In this document: in pieces, positions 46,957 through 55,572 of the stretch | How the letters are laid out: every line of letters begins with the position of its first letter | Position numbering within the stretch: the first letter of the stretch is position 1 | Assembly: GCF_014652915.1 (NCBI RefSeq) | Contig: NZ_BMZS01000002.1 | Coordinates: 540,590-604,589, forward strand | Length of the DNA: 64,000 nucleotides | Direction of reading: 5' to 3' | Origin: Thalassobaculum fulvum | GTDB lineage: Bacteria > Pseudomonadota > Alphaproteobacteria > Thalassobaculales > Thalassobaculaceae | The notes under the pieces: model-generated | Database searches by the model: none | Seen by the model: only the letters and a program-made list of their open reading frames with translations | Told to the model about the DNA's origin: nothing | Translations under genes and position numbers: made by a program

Positions 46957-47913
46957 ATGACGTTTCGCATGAAAGGCGCGTTGCTCGCCTGCGCCATCGC
47001 CGTCGGCATGGGCGCCGGCGCCACGGCCGCCAAGGCCGACCAGTTCATCAACATCCTGACCGGCGGCACCGCCGGCGTGTACTACCCGCTCGGCGTCGCG
47101 CTGGCGAAGATCTACGGCGACAAGATCGACGGTGCCCGCACCCAGGTGCAGTCGACCAAGGGCTCGGTCGAGAACCTGAACCTGCTGCAGGCCGGCAAGG
47201 GCGAGTTCGCCCTGACCCTCGGCGACTCCCTGAAGCTCGCCTGGGCCGGCGACGCCGATGCCGGCTTCAAGAAGCCGCTCGACAAGATCCGCGGCATCGC
47301 CGCCGTCTACCCGAACTACATCCAGATCGTCGCGTCCAAGGAGTCGGGCATCACCACGCTGGCCGACCTGAAGGGCAAGAGCCTGTCGGTCGGCGCGCCG
47401 AAGTCCGGCACCGAGCTGAACAGCCGGGCGATCCTGGCGGCCGCCGGCATGAGCTACAGTGACCTCGGCAAGACCGAGTACCTGCCGTTCGCCGAGTCGG
47501 TCGAGCTGATCAAGAACCGCCAGCTCGACGCCACCCTGCAGTCGGCCGGCCTCGGGGTCGCCTCGATCCGCGACCTCGCCTCGTCGATCCCGGTCCAGGT
47601 CGTGGCCGTGCCCGCCGACATGGTCGCCAAGCTCGGCGCGCCCTACATCGGCGCCACCATCCCGGCGAACACCTACCACGGCCAGACCGCGGACGTCGCC
47701 ACCGTGGCGGTCGTGAACTTCGCGGTCACCCATGTCGACGTGCCGGAAGAGACCGTCTACCAGATGACCAAGCAGATGTTCGAGAACCTGCCGGACATGG
47801 TCGCGGCCCACAAGGCGGCCGCCGCGATCAAGCTCGAGAACGCCCTGAACGGCATGCCGGTGCCGCTGCATCCGGGTGCCGAGCGCTACTACAGGGAAAA
47901 AGGCCTGATGTAA
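46957..47913 (+). CDS. TAXI-family TRAP solute receptor
   Basis: A 318-residue periplasmic binding protein. The signal peptide is about 1-27 (ending ATAAKAD). FINILTGGTAGVYYPLGVALAKIYG and VQSTKGSVENLNLLQAGKGEFA are standard TAXI blocks; GKSLSVGAPKSGTELNSR follows. The ligand is not predictable; TAXI receptors are known for glutamate or other small acids in a few cases. The ATG at 46957 follows CGGGAGG. Confidence 0.9.
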   Translation: MTFRMKGALLACAIAVGMGAGATAAKADQFINILTGGTAGVYYPLGVALAKIYGDKIDGARTQVQSTKGSVENLNLLQAGKGEFALTLGDSLKLAWAGDADAGFKKPLDKIRGIAAVYPNYIQIVASKESGITTLADLKGKSLSVGAPKSGTELNSRAILAAAGMSYSDLGKTEYLPFAESVELIKNRQLDATLQSAGLGVASIRDLASSIPVQVVAVPADMVAKLGAPYIGATIPANTYHGQTADVATVAVVNFAVTHVDVPEETVYQMTKQMFENLPDMVAAHKAAAAIKLENALNGMPVPLHPGAERYYREKGLM

Positions 47914-47926
47914 GGCCATCCGCCGC

Positions 47927-47952
47927 GCCACCCGCCGGCTTCGGCGGGTGGC
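47927..47952 (+). promoter_or_regulatory. strong intercistronic hairpin between receptor and permease genes
   Basis: GCCACCCGCCG / CGGCGGGTGGC is a perfect 11-bp stem around GCTT, without a T tract. It probably stabilises the receptor message or reduces read-through, adjusting the receptor-permease ratio. Confidence 0.6.
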
Positions 47953-47995
47953 GACGGCCGACAACAAGCCAACAAAACTGGGGGGATACCGGGCG

Positions 47996-50104
47996 ATGAG
48001 CGAAACCGCCAACCGCCACGTTGCGCCGCAGGCCGAGGCCGCGGGCGGCCACCACGACGTCCTGGCGGCCGGCTTCCCGGCGACCGTCGAGGGCCGCCTG
48101 CTGTTCTGGATCGCGTTCGCCTTCTCGGCGTTCCAGATCGCGACGGCCGCACACCTGCTGGACCTGCCGAGCCAGGTGACGCGGGCCATCCACGTCGGCT
48201 TCCTGGTCGCCCTGACCTTTCCGCTGGTCGCCCTCGGCCGCCGCTACGCGACCGCCCCGCGGGTCGCCGCCTGGGCGCTCGGCATCGCCGGCTTCGCGGT
48301 CGCGCTGTATCAGTGGGTGGAGTACACGCCGCTGCTGCTGCGCGCCGGCGACCCGCTGCCGCTCGACATCGGCTTCGGCATCCTGGCGCTGGCGACCGTG
48401 TTCCTGGCGGCCTACGCGATCATGGGGCCGGCCCTGCCGATCATCTCCGGTGCCTTCCTGCTGTACTGCCTGCTCGGCCAGTACCTGCCGTCGCCGCTGA
48501 ACCACCGCGGCTACGACATCGCCCAGGTGATCGACCACATGGCGTTCGGCACCGAGGGCATCTACGGCATCCCGGTCTTCGTATCCTCGACCTACATCTT
48601 CCTGTTCATCCTGTTCGGCGCCTTCCTGGAGAAGGCCGGGATGATCGGGCTGTTCACCGACGTGGCGATGGGGCTGGTCGGCCACGCCCGCGGCGGCGGC
48701 GCCAAGGTCGCGGTGGTGTCGTCCGGCCTGATGGGCACCATCTCGGGTTCCGGCGTCGCCAACGTGGTGGCGACCGGCCAGTTCACCATCCCGCTGATGA
48801 AAAGATTCGGCTACCGGCCGGCATTCGCCGGCGGGGTCGAGGCGACCGCCTCGATGGGCGGCCAGATCATGCCGCCGGTGATGGGCGCGGTCGCCTTCAT
48901 CATGGCCGAGACCCTGGACGTCCCGTACTACGAGGTCGTGAAGGCCGCGATCATCCCCGCGGTGCTGTACTTCGCCAGCGCCTTCTGGGTGGTGCATCTG
49001 GAGGCCGGCAAGCACCGGCTCCTGGGCTTGCCGAAGGAAGAGCTGCCGTCGGTGACCGCGGCGATCCGCAAGAACTGGTACCTGCTGCTGCCGCTCGCGG
49101 CCCTGGTCTATCTTCTGTTCTCCGGCTACACGCCGCTGTTCGCGGGCACCGTCGGCCTGGCGCTGACCGTGCTGCTGATCCTCGGCGGCTCGGTGGCACT
49201 CGGGCTGCGTTCGAACGCCCTGCGCTCGGTGTTCTGGGTCTGCCTGGGCCTGGTGGCCGCCGCCTTCCTGGAATGGGGCATCGAGGTGATCGCGGCGGCC
49301 GTCGCCGTGCTGATCGCCGCGAACCTGCTCTCGCGCGGCGGCCGCGCCACCCTGGCCCTGTGCCGCGACAGCCTGGCCGAAGGGGCGAAGACGGCGCTCC
49401 CGGTCGGCGTCGCCTGCACGATCGTCGGCATCATCATCGGCACCATGACCCTGACCGGCGCCGCCAACACCTTCGGCCAGTTCATCGTATCGGTCGGCGA
49501 CCAGAGCCTGTTCCTGTCGCTGCTGCTCACCATGCTGACCTGCCTGGTGCTCGGCATGGGGATCCCGACCATCCCGAACTACATCATCACCTCGTCGATC
49601 GCCGGGCCGGCGCTGCTGAAGCTCGGCGTGCCGCTGATGGTCAGCCACATGTTCGTGTTCTATTTCGGGATCCTGGCCGACCTGACGCCACCGGTGGCAC
49701 TGGCCTGCTTCGCGGCGGCGCCGATCGCCCGGGCCAGCGGCCTGAAGATCTCGTTCGAGGCGATCAAGGTGGCGACCGCCGGGTTCGTGATCCCGTTCAT
49801 GGCGGTCTACACCCCGGCGCTGATGCTGCAGGACGGCGGTCCACTGTCGGAGGCGCTCGGCTATCCGGTCGCGGTCGCGTACATCGTCTTCAAGACGACC
49901 CTGGCGATCGGCCTGTGGGGCGCCGCGGTGATCGGCTTCCTGCGCACCCGCATGACGGCCTGGGAGCGGGTCCTGGCGACCCTCGCGGCCTTCATGCTGG
50001 TCGCCGCCTTCCCGATCACCGACGAGATCGGTTTCGCGCTCGCCGCCCTGTCGATCGCCGGGCATCTGTGGCGCAGCCGGCGGCCGGCGGCGGTCGGGGC
50101 ATAG
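47996..50104 (+). CDS. TRAP transporter fused permease (DctQM, TAXI type)
   Basis: A 702-residue membrane protein with roughly 16-18 TM segments: an N-terminal DctQ-like part (about 35-190) fused to a DctM permease. GHARGGGAKVAVVSSGLMGTISGSGVANV, VEATASMGGQIMPPVMGAVAFIMAE and the later GMGIPTIPNYIITSSIAGPAL and DLTPPVALACFAAAPIA are hallmarks of the 4TM-12TM fused TRAP family. It follows the receptor by 82 bases. The ATG at 47996 follows a GGGGG tract. Confidence 0.93.
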   Translation: MSETANRHVAPQAEAAGGHHDVLAAGFPATVEGRLLFWIAFAFSAFQIATAAHLLDLPSQVTRAIHVGFLVALTFPLVALGRRYATAPRVAAWALGIAGFAVALYQWVEYTPLLLRAGDPLPLDIGFGILALATVFLAAYAIMGPALPIISGAFLLYCLLGQYLPSPLNHRGYDIAQVIDHMAFGTEGIYGIPVFVSSTYIFLFILFGAFLEKAGMIGLFTDVAMGLVGHARGGGAKVAVVSSGLMGTISGSGVANVVATGQFTIPLMKRFGYRPAFAGGVEATASMGGQIMPPVMGAVAFIMAETLDVPYYEVVKAAIIPAVLYFASAFWVVHLEAGKHRLLGLPKEELPSVTAAIRKNWYLLLPLAALVYLLFSGYTPLFAGTVGLALTVLLILGGSVALGLRSNALRSVFWVCLGLVAAAFLEWGIEVIAAAVAVLIAANLLSRGGRATLALCRDSLAEGAKTALPVGVACTIVGIIIGTMTLTGAANTFGQFIVSVGDQSLFLSLLLTMLTCLVLGMGIPTIPNYIITSSIAGPALLKLGVPLMVSHMFVFYFGILADLTPPVALACFAAAPIARASGLKISFEAIKVATAGFVIPFMAVYTPALMLQDGGPLSEALGYPVAVAYIVFKTTLAIGLWGAAVIGFLRTRMTAWERVLATLAAFMLVAAFPITDEIGFALAALSIAGHLWRSRRPAAVGA

Positions 50105-50115
50105 TCGCCGGCCCC

Positions 50116-50139
50116 GGCCGGCGGGTGGGTCCGCCGGCC
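50116..50139 (+). terminator. terminal hairpin of the TRAP operon, no T tract
   Basis: GGCCGGCGG and CCGCCGGCC form a perfect 9-bp stem around GTGGGT just after the permease stop. The absent T tract makes it an uncertain terminator. Confidence 0.4.
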
Positions 50140-50186
50140 GACCCGTGCTACAAGCCGAGCGGTCCACTGCGGAGAGGATCGCCGGC

Positions 50187-50900
50187 TTGAGCCTGTACTT
50201 CGAAGAACTCGACTACCGGGCGACGCCGATCGGCGAGCTGAGCCTGCGCCGCCGCCGCGAGCTGTCGCTCGGGGTCGAGGTCTACGAGATCAAGCTCGGC
50301 GACGAGTTCCTGATGTCCAGCCTGTTCACCGCCTCGGAGATCGAGCTGGCGAGGCTCGGCCTTGCGGCGGCGGGGACCGGCGGCCTCGACGTCGTGGTCG
50401 GCGGGCTGGGGCTCGGCTACACCGCCCGGGCCGTGCTGCAGGACGACGCGGTGGCGTCGCTGATCGTGGTCGATGCCCTCGACGCCGTGATCGAGTGGCA
50501 CGAATCCGGGCTGCTGCCGCTGGGACCGGAGCTTACCGGCGACCCGCGCTGCCGGTTCGTGCACGGCGACTTCTTCGCGCTGTCGGCCGGCACAGCCGGC
50601 TTCGACCCGGCCCAGCCGGAACGCCGCTTCGACGCCATCCTGGTTGATATCGACCATTCCCCGGACGCCCTGCTGGCACCCGGCAGCGAAGGCTTCTACC
50701 AGCCTGACGGACTGCGCCGCCTGGCGTCGCACCTGCGCCCCGGCGGCGTGTTCGGCCTGTGGTCGAACGAGCCGCCGGACGACGCGTTCACCGCCCGGCT
50801 GGGCACGGTGTTCGCCGAGGCCAGTGCCGAGCCCGTGGTGTTCCACAACCCTCTGCAGGACCGGTCGGTCACCCAGACCGTCTACCTGGGCCGGACCTGA
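50187..50900 (+). CDS. spermidine-synthase-like methyltransferase-fold protein
   Basis: A 237-residue protein starting SLYFEELDYRATPIGELSLR, then VGGLGLGYTARAVL, a Rossmann motif, IVVDALDAVIEWHESGL and DAILVDIDHSPDALL, like spermidine synthase/SAM-dependent methyltransferases. The usual aminopropyl-transfer residues are not certain, so I do not call it a polyamine enzyme. I chose TTG 50187 because GGAGAGG lies nine bases upstream and family-like sequence begins there; GTG 50145 is the alternative. Confidence 0.75.
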   Translation: MSLYFEELDYRATPIGELSLRRRRELSLGVEVYEIKLGDEFLMSSLFTASEIELARLGLAAAGTGGLDVVVGGLGLGYTARAVLQDDAVASLIVVDALDAVIEWHESGLLPLGPELTGDPRCRFVHGDFFALSAGTAGFDPAQPERRFDAILVDIDHSPDALLAPGSEGFYQPDGLRRLASHLRPGGVFGLWSNEPPDDAFTARLGTVFAEASAEPVVFHNPLQDRSVTQTVYLGRT

Positions 50901-51045
50901 CCGCCAACAACGGGCCGCCGGCCGGTGCCGCGTATGGGTACCGGACGTCGTTCCGTGCCGCGTCGACCGTCATCCGCCGGGCCTCGAGTGCCGGAGGTGT
51001 CGGCGCGTGCGCCGGCACCGCCCGGTGTGCGATGCTGCAGGGAGC

Positions 51046-51741
51046 ATGAGCCGAGTCCCGGAAACGCCATCGGAGCATACCGGCGGGAACGCCCCGGCGG
51101 CATGCCCCGTCTGTCGCCGGGCCGGGCCACGTCCCTTCGTGCAGGTCGGCGCCCTCGCCTACTGGCGGTGCGAGGACTGCGAGGCCAGGTTCCTCGACCC
51201 GGCACGGTACCCGTCCGCCGCCGTCGAGCGGGCCCACTACCTGACCCACCGCAACGACCCGGACGATCCCGGCTATCGCGGCTTCCTGGCGAAGCTGGCG
51301 ACCCCGCTGCTCGCGCGCCTGCCGCAAGGTGCGACCGGCCTCGACTACGGTTGCGGGCCGGGGCCGGCGCTCGCCGCCATGCTCCGCGAGGCAGGCCACG
51401 CGGTCGCGCTGTACGACCCGTTCTTCCGGCCCGATCCGGCGGCCCTGGAGCGGACCTACGACTTCGTCACCTGCACCGAGGTCGCCGAGCACTTCCACCG
51501 GCCGGCCGACGAGTTCGACCGCCTGGAGCGGCTGCTGCGGCCGGGCGGCTGGCTGGCGGTGATGACCAGCTTCCAGACCGACGACGCCCGGTTCGCCGGA
51601 TGGCACTACCGGCGCGACCCGACCCACGTGGTGTTCTACCGCGCGGAAACCTTCCGAACGATCGCCGCCCGGCACGGCTGGGACTGCGAGATCCCGGCGA
51701 AGGACGTTGCCCTGATGCGCAAGCCGGACAATAACGCATGA
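51046..51741 (+). CDS. SAM methyltransferase with N-terminal zinc ribbon
   Basis: A 231-residue protein. CPVCRRAG and YWRCEDCEARFLDP form a C4 zinc-ribbon (about 15-55), a layout seen in methyltransferases of modified sugars and lipids. The Rossmann core follows: GLDYGCGPGPALAAML, then FVTCTEVAEHFHRPADEF and LLRPGGWLAVMTSF. The ATG follows GCAGGGAGC. Substrate unknown. Confidence 0.82.
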   Translation: MSRVPETPSEHTGGNAPAACPVCRRAGPRPFVQVGALAYWRCEDCEARFLDPARYPSAAVERAHYLTHRNDPDDPGYRGFLAKLATPLLARLPQGATGLDYGCGPGPALAAMLREAGHAVALYDPFFRPDPAALERTYDFVTCTEVAEHFHRPADEFDRLERLLRPGGWLAVMTSFQTDDARFAGWHYRRDPTHVVFYRAETFRTIAARHGWDCEIPAKDVALMRKPDNNA

Positions 51742-51744
51742 TTT

Positions 51745-51756
51745 AATGTATGCATT
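51745..51756. promoter_or_regulatory. palindromic site upstream of the dehydrogenase operon
   Basis: AATGTATGCATT is an imperfect palindrome (five paired positions of six) in an AT-rich stretch between the methyltransferase stop and the dehydrogenase gene. It has the general size and make-up of a GntR-type operator, and the operon encodes such a regulator as its third gene. Confidence 0.35.
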
Positions 51757-51835
51757 GATTCGAACACAGAGTCCCGATATGACCGGATGACGGCAGCGGG
51801 ACCGGCCCGCCGCCCGACAACCGGCGGAGGTCGCC

Positions 51836-52939
51836 ATGCCCAGAACGTTCACCATCGCCGTCTTCGAGGGCGACGGCATCGGCCCCGAGATCATGGCGCC
51901 GACCGTCGCCCTGGTGCGCGACGTCGCCCGCCGGGCCGGCAGTTTCTCGCTCGAGTTCCAGCCCGTCCCGGCCGGCGCCGGTCACTACCGCGAAACCGGC
52001 GAGTCGCTGCCCGCCGCCTCGCTCGACACGGCGCGCGCCGCCGACGCCATCCTGCTGTCGGCCATGGGCCTGCCCGAGGTCCGCTATCCCGACGGCACCG
52101 AGATCTCGCCGCAGATCGAGCTGCGCATGAAGCTCGGGCTGTTCGCCGGTGTGCGGCCGGTGTTCGTGCAGCCCGGCCAGGACGTGCCGCTGAAATCGCC
52201 GCGGGTCACCGACATCGACTTCGTGATCGTGCGCGAGTCCACCGAGGGGCTGTTCGCCTCGCACGGCAAGGGCACGGTCGACGGCGACCGCGAGGCCCGC
52301 GAGACCCTGGTGATCACCCGCGCGACCTCCGAGAAGCTGTTCGACTTCGCGTTCCGCCTGGCCCGGCGCCGCAAGGCGGCCGGCCGCGGCAAGGGGCTGG
52401 TGCACTGCGTCGACAAGGCCAACGTGTTCCAGGCCTTCGCGTTCTTCCGCAAGGTGTTCCGCGAGCGCGCCGCCGGCTTCCCCGATATCCGGGCCGAGGC
52501 CGCCTATGTCGACGCCGTGGCGCTGTCGATGGTCCGCAACCCGTGGGACCTGGACGTGCTGGTGACCGAGAACATGTTCGGTGACATCCTGTCCGATCTC
52601 GGCGCCGGGCTGATGGGCAGCCTCGGGCTGGCGCCGTCGGCCGACATCGGGGAACGCCATGCCGTCTTCCAGCCCTGCCACGGCAGCGCGCCGGACATCG
52701 CCGGGCGCGGTGTCGCCAACCCGATGGCGATGATCCTGTCGGCCGCCATGATGCTCGACTGGCTCGGCCACGAGCGCGGCAACGGCGAGATGGTGGCGCT
52801 CGGCGAGGCGCTGCGGCGGGCGGTGTCCGACGTGCTCGCGGACGGCCGGGTGCTGACCGCCGACCTCGGCGGAACGGCGGGCACCGACGCGGTCGCCGCG
52901 GCGGTCGGCGCCGCGCTGCGGGCTCCGGTGTCCGCATGA
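51836..52939 (+). CDS. isocitrate/isopropylmalate dehydrogenase-family enzyme
   Basis: A 367-residue NAD-dependent beta-decarboxylating dehydrogenase: FEGDGIGPEIMAPTVALV at the start, VIVRESTEGLFASHGKG, VDKANVFQ (catalytic lysine) and LVTENMFGDILSDLGAGL (metal-binding aspartates). The tyrosine common after TEGL in isopropylmalate and isocitrate enzymes is Phe here, so the substrate is probably a different 2-hydroxy acid, such as tartrate-like compounds. It overlaps the next gene by four bases (ATGA) as part of a three-gene operon. Confidence 0.82.
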   Translation: MPRTFTIAVFEGDGIGPEIMAPTVALVRDVARRAGSFSLEFQPVPAGAGHYRETGESLPAASLDTARAADAILLSAMGLPEVRYPDGTEISPQIELRMKLGLFAGVRPVFVQPGQDVPLKSPRVTDIDFVIVRESTEGLFASHGKGTVDGDREARETLVITRATSEKLFDFAFRLARRRKAAGRGKGLVHCVDKANVFQAFAFFRKVFRERAAGFPDIRAEAAYVDAVALSMVRNPWDLDVLVTENMFGDILSDLGAGLMGSLGLAPSADIGERHAVFQPCHGSAPDIAGRGVANPMAMILSAAMMLDWLGHERGNGEMVALGEALRRAVSDVLADGRVLTADLGGTAGTDAVAAAVGAALRAPVSA

Positions 52940-53988
52940 CCCCGCCGCTCAAGGTCGTCACCGTCGGCGCCGGCTACTTCGCCGGGTTCCACGTCGACGG
53001 CTGGCTGCGCAACCCGGACGTGGCGTTCGCCGGGCTCGCCGACCTGGACACCGGCAAGGCCGCGCGCCTGCTGGCCGAGAAGGCCGCCCCCGGCCACCCG
53101 GCACGGATCGAGGCCGATGCCGCCGCCCTGTTCGACTCGCTCCGGCCCGACATCATCGACATCGCCGCCCCGCCACCGGCCCATCTGGGGTTGATCCGGC
53201 AGGCCCTGGACACGAACGCACGGGCGATCGTCTGCCAGAAGCCGTTCTGCGGCTCGCTGGCCGAGGCGCAGAAGGCGGTCCGGCTGATCCGGGACAGCGG
53301 CAAGCTTGTGGTGGTCCACGAGAACTTCCGGTTCCAGCCCTGGTACCGGGCGATCCGCGACGAGATCGCCGCCGGCCGGGTCGGCGAGCTGTACCAGATC
53401 GGCTTCCGCATGCGCCCGGGCGACGGCCAGGGCCGGGATGCCTACCTGTCGCGCCAGCCCTACTTCCAGAAGATGCCGCGGTTCCTGATCCACGAGACCG
53501 CGGTGCACTGGATCGACACCTTCCGGTTCCTGATGGGCGAGCCGGATGCGGTGTTCGCCGACCTGCGCCGCCTGAACCCGGCGATCGCCGGCGAGGACGC
53601 CGGGCTGCTGCTGTTCCGCTATGCCGACGGCCGGCGCGCGGTACTCGACGGCAACCGGCTGGTCGACCACGCCGCCGCCAACACCCGCTTCACCATGGGC
53701 GAGTGCCTGGTCGAGGGCTCGGCCGGGGTCATGGCGCTGGACGGCGACGGCACACTGACGTTCCGTCCCCGCGGCGGCCACGATTGGCAGCGGATCGGCG
53801 GCGGCTACCCGACCACCGGCTTCGGCGGCGACTCGGTCTACGCCCTGCAGAAGCATGTCGGCGACCATCTGCTGCGCGGGACCCCGATCGAGAACGACGC
53901 CGAAGCGTACCTTCGGAACCTGGAGATCGAGGAGGCGCTCTACGACTCCGCCGCCGCCGGCCGGGTCGTCGAGGTCGCGTCGCGATGA
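52936..53988 (+). CDS. Gfo/Idh/MocA-family oxidoreductase
   Basis: A 350-residue NAD(P)-dependent sugar-type dehydrogenase. VTVGAGYFAGFHVDGWLRN is the Rossmann start, CQKPFCGSLAEAQ holds the catalytic-type lysine (QKP for EKP), and VHWIDTFRFLMGEP gives the later His-Asp. Substrate unknown, probably a sugar or polyol derivative. Overlaps its neighbours by four bases on both sides. Confidence 0.87.
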   Translation: MTPPLKVVTVGAGYFAGFHVDGWLRNPDVAFAGLADLDTGKAARLLAEKAAPGHPARIEADAAALFDSLRPDIIDIAAPPPAHLGLIRQALDTNARAIVCQKPFCGSLAEAQKAVRLIRDSGKLVVVHENFRFQPWYRAIRDEIAAGRVGELYQIGFRMRPGDGQGRDAYLSRQPYFQKMPRFLIHETAVHWIDTFRFLMGEPDAVFADLRRLNPAIAGEDAGLLLFRYADGRRAVLDGNRLVDHAAANTRFTMGECLVEGSAGVMALDGDGTLTFRPRGGHDWQRIGGGYPTTGFGGDSVYALQKHVGDHLLRGTPIENDAEAYLRNLEIEEALYDSAAAGRVVEVASR

Positions 53989-54656
53989 CCAGGGCCCGGC
54001 CCCCGTCCCAGACCCGGCGGGCGACCGCGCTGCTGCGCGAGATGATCGTGACCAACCGGCTGCCGCCGGGCTCCAATCACCTGGAGACCGAACTCGCGGA
54101 ACTGCTCGGGATGTCCCGCACCCCGGTGCGCGAGGCGGCGATCGCCCTGGAGGCGCAGGGGCTGGTCGAGGTCCGGCCCCGTCACGGCATCCGCGTCCTG
54201 CCGGTCTCGGCGGCCGACATGGAGGAGATCTACTCGGTCCTGACCGAACTGGAGTCGCTGGCGGCGAGCAACCTGGCCCGGTCGCGTCCGCCGGCCGAAG
54301 CGCTGACGGAACTCACCGGCCTGGTCGACGAGATGGACGCCGCGCTCGACGCCGGCGACCGGCCGCGCTGGGCGGCGGCCGACGACGCCTTCCACGGGAC
54401 CCTGGTGCGGCTGGCCGGCAATCGCCGGCTGGAGGCGATCGTGGAGACCATGTCCGACCAGGTGCGCCGGGCGCGGCTGGTGACCCTGTTCCTGCGGCCG
54501 GAGCCGCGCGGCTCCAACGCCGACCACCGCCGGCTGATCGAGGCGATCGCGGCCGGCGACGCCGACGCCGCCCGGGCGATCCACCGCGCCCACCGGATCG
54601 CAGCCAAGGACACCATGATCCGGCTGCTGGCGACCCACGGCTTCGCGGCGGTGTGA
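53985..54656 (+). CDS. GntR/FadR-subfamily regulator
   Basis: A 223-residue regulator. The winged HTH (about 10-75) includes LETELAELLGMSRTPVREAAIALEAQGLVEV; the C-terminal FCD helical domain includes DDAFHGTLVRLAGNRRL with its metal-binding His, and ADHRRLIEAIAAGD. It is the last gene of the operon, so it probably senses the operon's substrate and controls it. Confidence 0.9.
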   Translation: MTRARPPSQTRRATALLREMIVTNRLPPGSNHLETELAELLGMSRTPVREAAIALEAQGLVEVRPRHGIRVLPVSAADMEEIYSVLTELESLAASNLARSRPPAEALTELTGLVDEMDAALDAGDRPRWAAADDAFHGTLVRLAGNRRLEAIVETMSDQVRRARLVTLFLRPEPRGSNADHRRLIEAIAAGDADAARAIHRAHRIAAKDTMIRLLATHGFAAV

Positions 54657-54659
54657 GGC

Positions 54660-54770
54660 ATGGGTCCCGGCTCTCCGCGGCTGCGCCGCTGCGGCCGGGA
54701 TGAGGGATCAGTTCCCACGATTCCTCGTTCCGGACCGGCACGCCGCAAGCGGGTCGGATCCGGGACCTAT
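54660..54770. repeat. paired inverted REP/BIME-like element 3
   Basis: Left unit (54660-54704) ends GGCCGGGATGAG; right unit (54724-54770) starts CTCGTTCCGGACCGG and ends ATCCGGGACCTAT. It is the most diverged of the three elements, located just after the GntR gene and before the convergent gene at 54783. Confidence 0.6.
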
Positions 54771-54782
54771 CGGCATCCCTGT

Positions 54783-55136
54783 TCAGACGCCGCCATGCGC
54801 CGTCCGGCTGTCGGCCGGAGCCTGCTCGCGGTTGTCGTCCATCCCGTAGTCGCGGACCACAGAGGCGATCCGCAGCCGGTAGCCGGCGAACACCCCGCCG
54901 CGACCGGCCGCCTGGGCGGCGCGGTGCCGCTCGCGATTGCGCCACTCGGCGATCGCCGCCTCGTCGCGCCAGAACGACAGCGACAGCATCTTGCCGGGCT
55001 CGGTCAGGCTCTGGAACCGCTCGACGGAGATGAAGCCGTCGATGGTCAGCAGCTCCTCGCGAAGGTCGGCGGCAAATGCCAGGTACTCGTCGCGGCGGCC
55101 GTCCGCCGGGGTGACCTCGAAGATGACGGCGAGCAT
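54783..55136 (-). CDS. ABM-like dimeric alpha/beta-barrel protein
   Basis: A 117-residue protein, LAVIFEVTPADGRRDEYLAFAADLREELLTIDGFISVERF, then MLSLSFWRDEAAIAEWRNRERHRAAQ: a ferredoxin-like antibiotic-biosynthesis monooxygenase fold. Members can be haem-degrading or quinone-forming enzymes, or have no known activity. The ATG at 55136 has GGGAGGAACC upstream. It lies 34 bases after the NIPSNAP-like gene. Confidence 0.8.
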   Translation of the reverse strand: MLAVIFEVTPADGRRDEYLAFAADLREELLTIDGFISVERFQSLTEPGKMLSLSFWRDEAAIAEWRNRERHRAAQAAGRGGVFAGYRLRIASVVRDYGMDDNREQAPADSRTAHGGV

Positions 55137-55170
55137 CGGTGGTTCCTCCCTGGTTGTCGCTGGTCCGCGG

Positions 55171-55485
55171 TCAGGCTGCCGGCTCGACCTTGCGCAGGAA
55201 AGTGCGTTCCTCGGCAAGGATGAACTGCTCGCGCTCGGCGGTCTCGAAGTTGCCGCTTCCGGCCGGGTCGCTCCGCAGCCGGGCCCGGTATGCCTCGTAG
55301 GACGCCAGGCTGTCGAACGAGATCAGGCCGTAGGCGACGTCGTTGGTGCCCTCGTGCGGCATCCAGTAGCCGACCAGCTCGCCGCCGCAGGCCGGGATGA
55401 TGGTCAGCCAGTTGCGGGCGTATTCCTCGAAGGCGGCGCGCTTGAACGGATCGATCCGGTAACGGATGAAGACGGTGACGGTCAT
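55171..55485 (-). CDS. NIPSNAP-family protein
   Basis: A 104-residue protein with another dimeric alpha/beta-barrel: [59 protein letters not shown] and FFLRKVEP-like end. The [12 protein letters not shown] stretch is typical of NIPSNAP. Function unknown. It precedes the ABM-like gene and shares a 12-bp upstream word with the ArsR/MFS region. Confidence 0.82.
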   Translation of the reverse strand: MTVTVFIRYRIDPFKRAAFEEYARNWLTIIPACGGELVGYWMPHEGTNDVAYGLISFDSLASYEAYRARLRSDPAGSGNFETAEREQFILAEERTFLRKVEPAA

Positions 55486-55542
55486 GGCGGGGTCCTCGTG
55501 CCGGGGTGTCGTCGGCCCCGAGGATGTCGCACGCCGCCGATC

Positions 55543-55554
55543 AATGCTTCGGCC
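55543..55554. promoter_or_regulatory. 12-bp shared word, copy upstream of the NIPSNAP gene
   Basis: AATGCTTCGGCC occurs here, 58 bases before the NIPSNAP start, and again at 56337-56348. Here it is extended into TTCGG-CCGGTG-CCGAA, an inverted repeat. Confidence 0.45.
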
Positions 55555-55572
55555 GGTGCCGAACCATCCCCG

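Noticed and set aside
44380-48189. 1,269-codon minus-strand open frame
   Set aside because: It crosses the kinase, regulator, sigma-54 promoter and receptor genes and has no recognisable domain.
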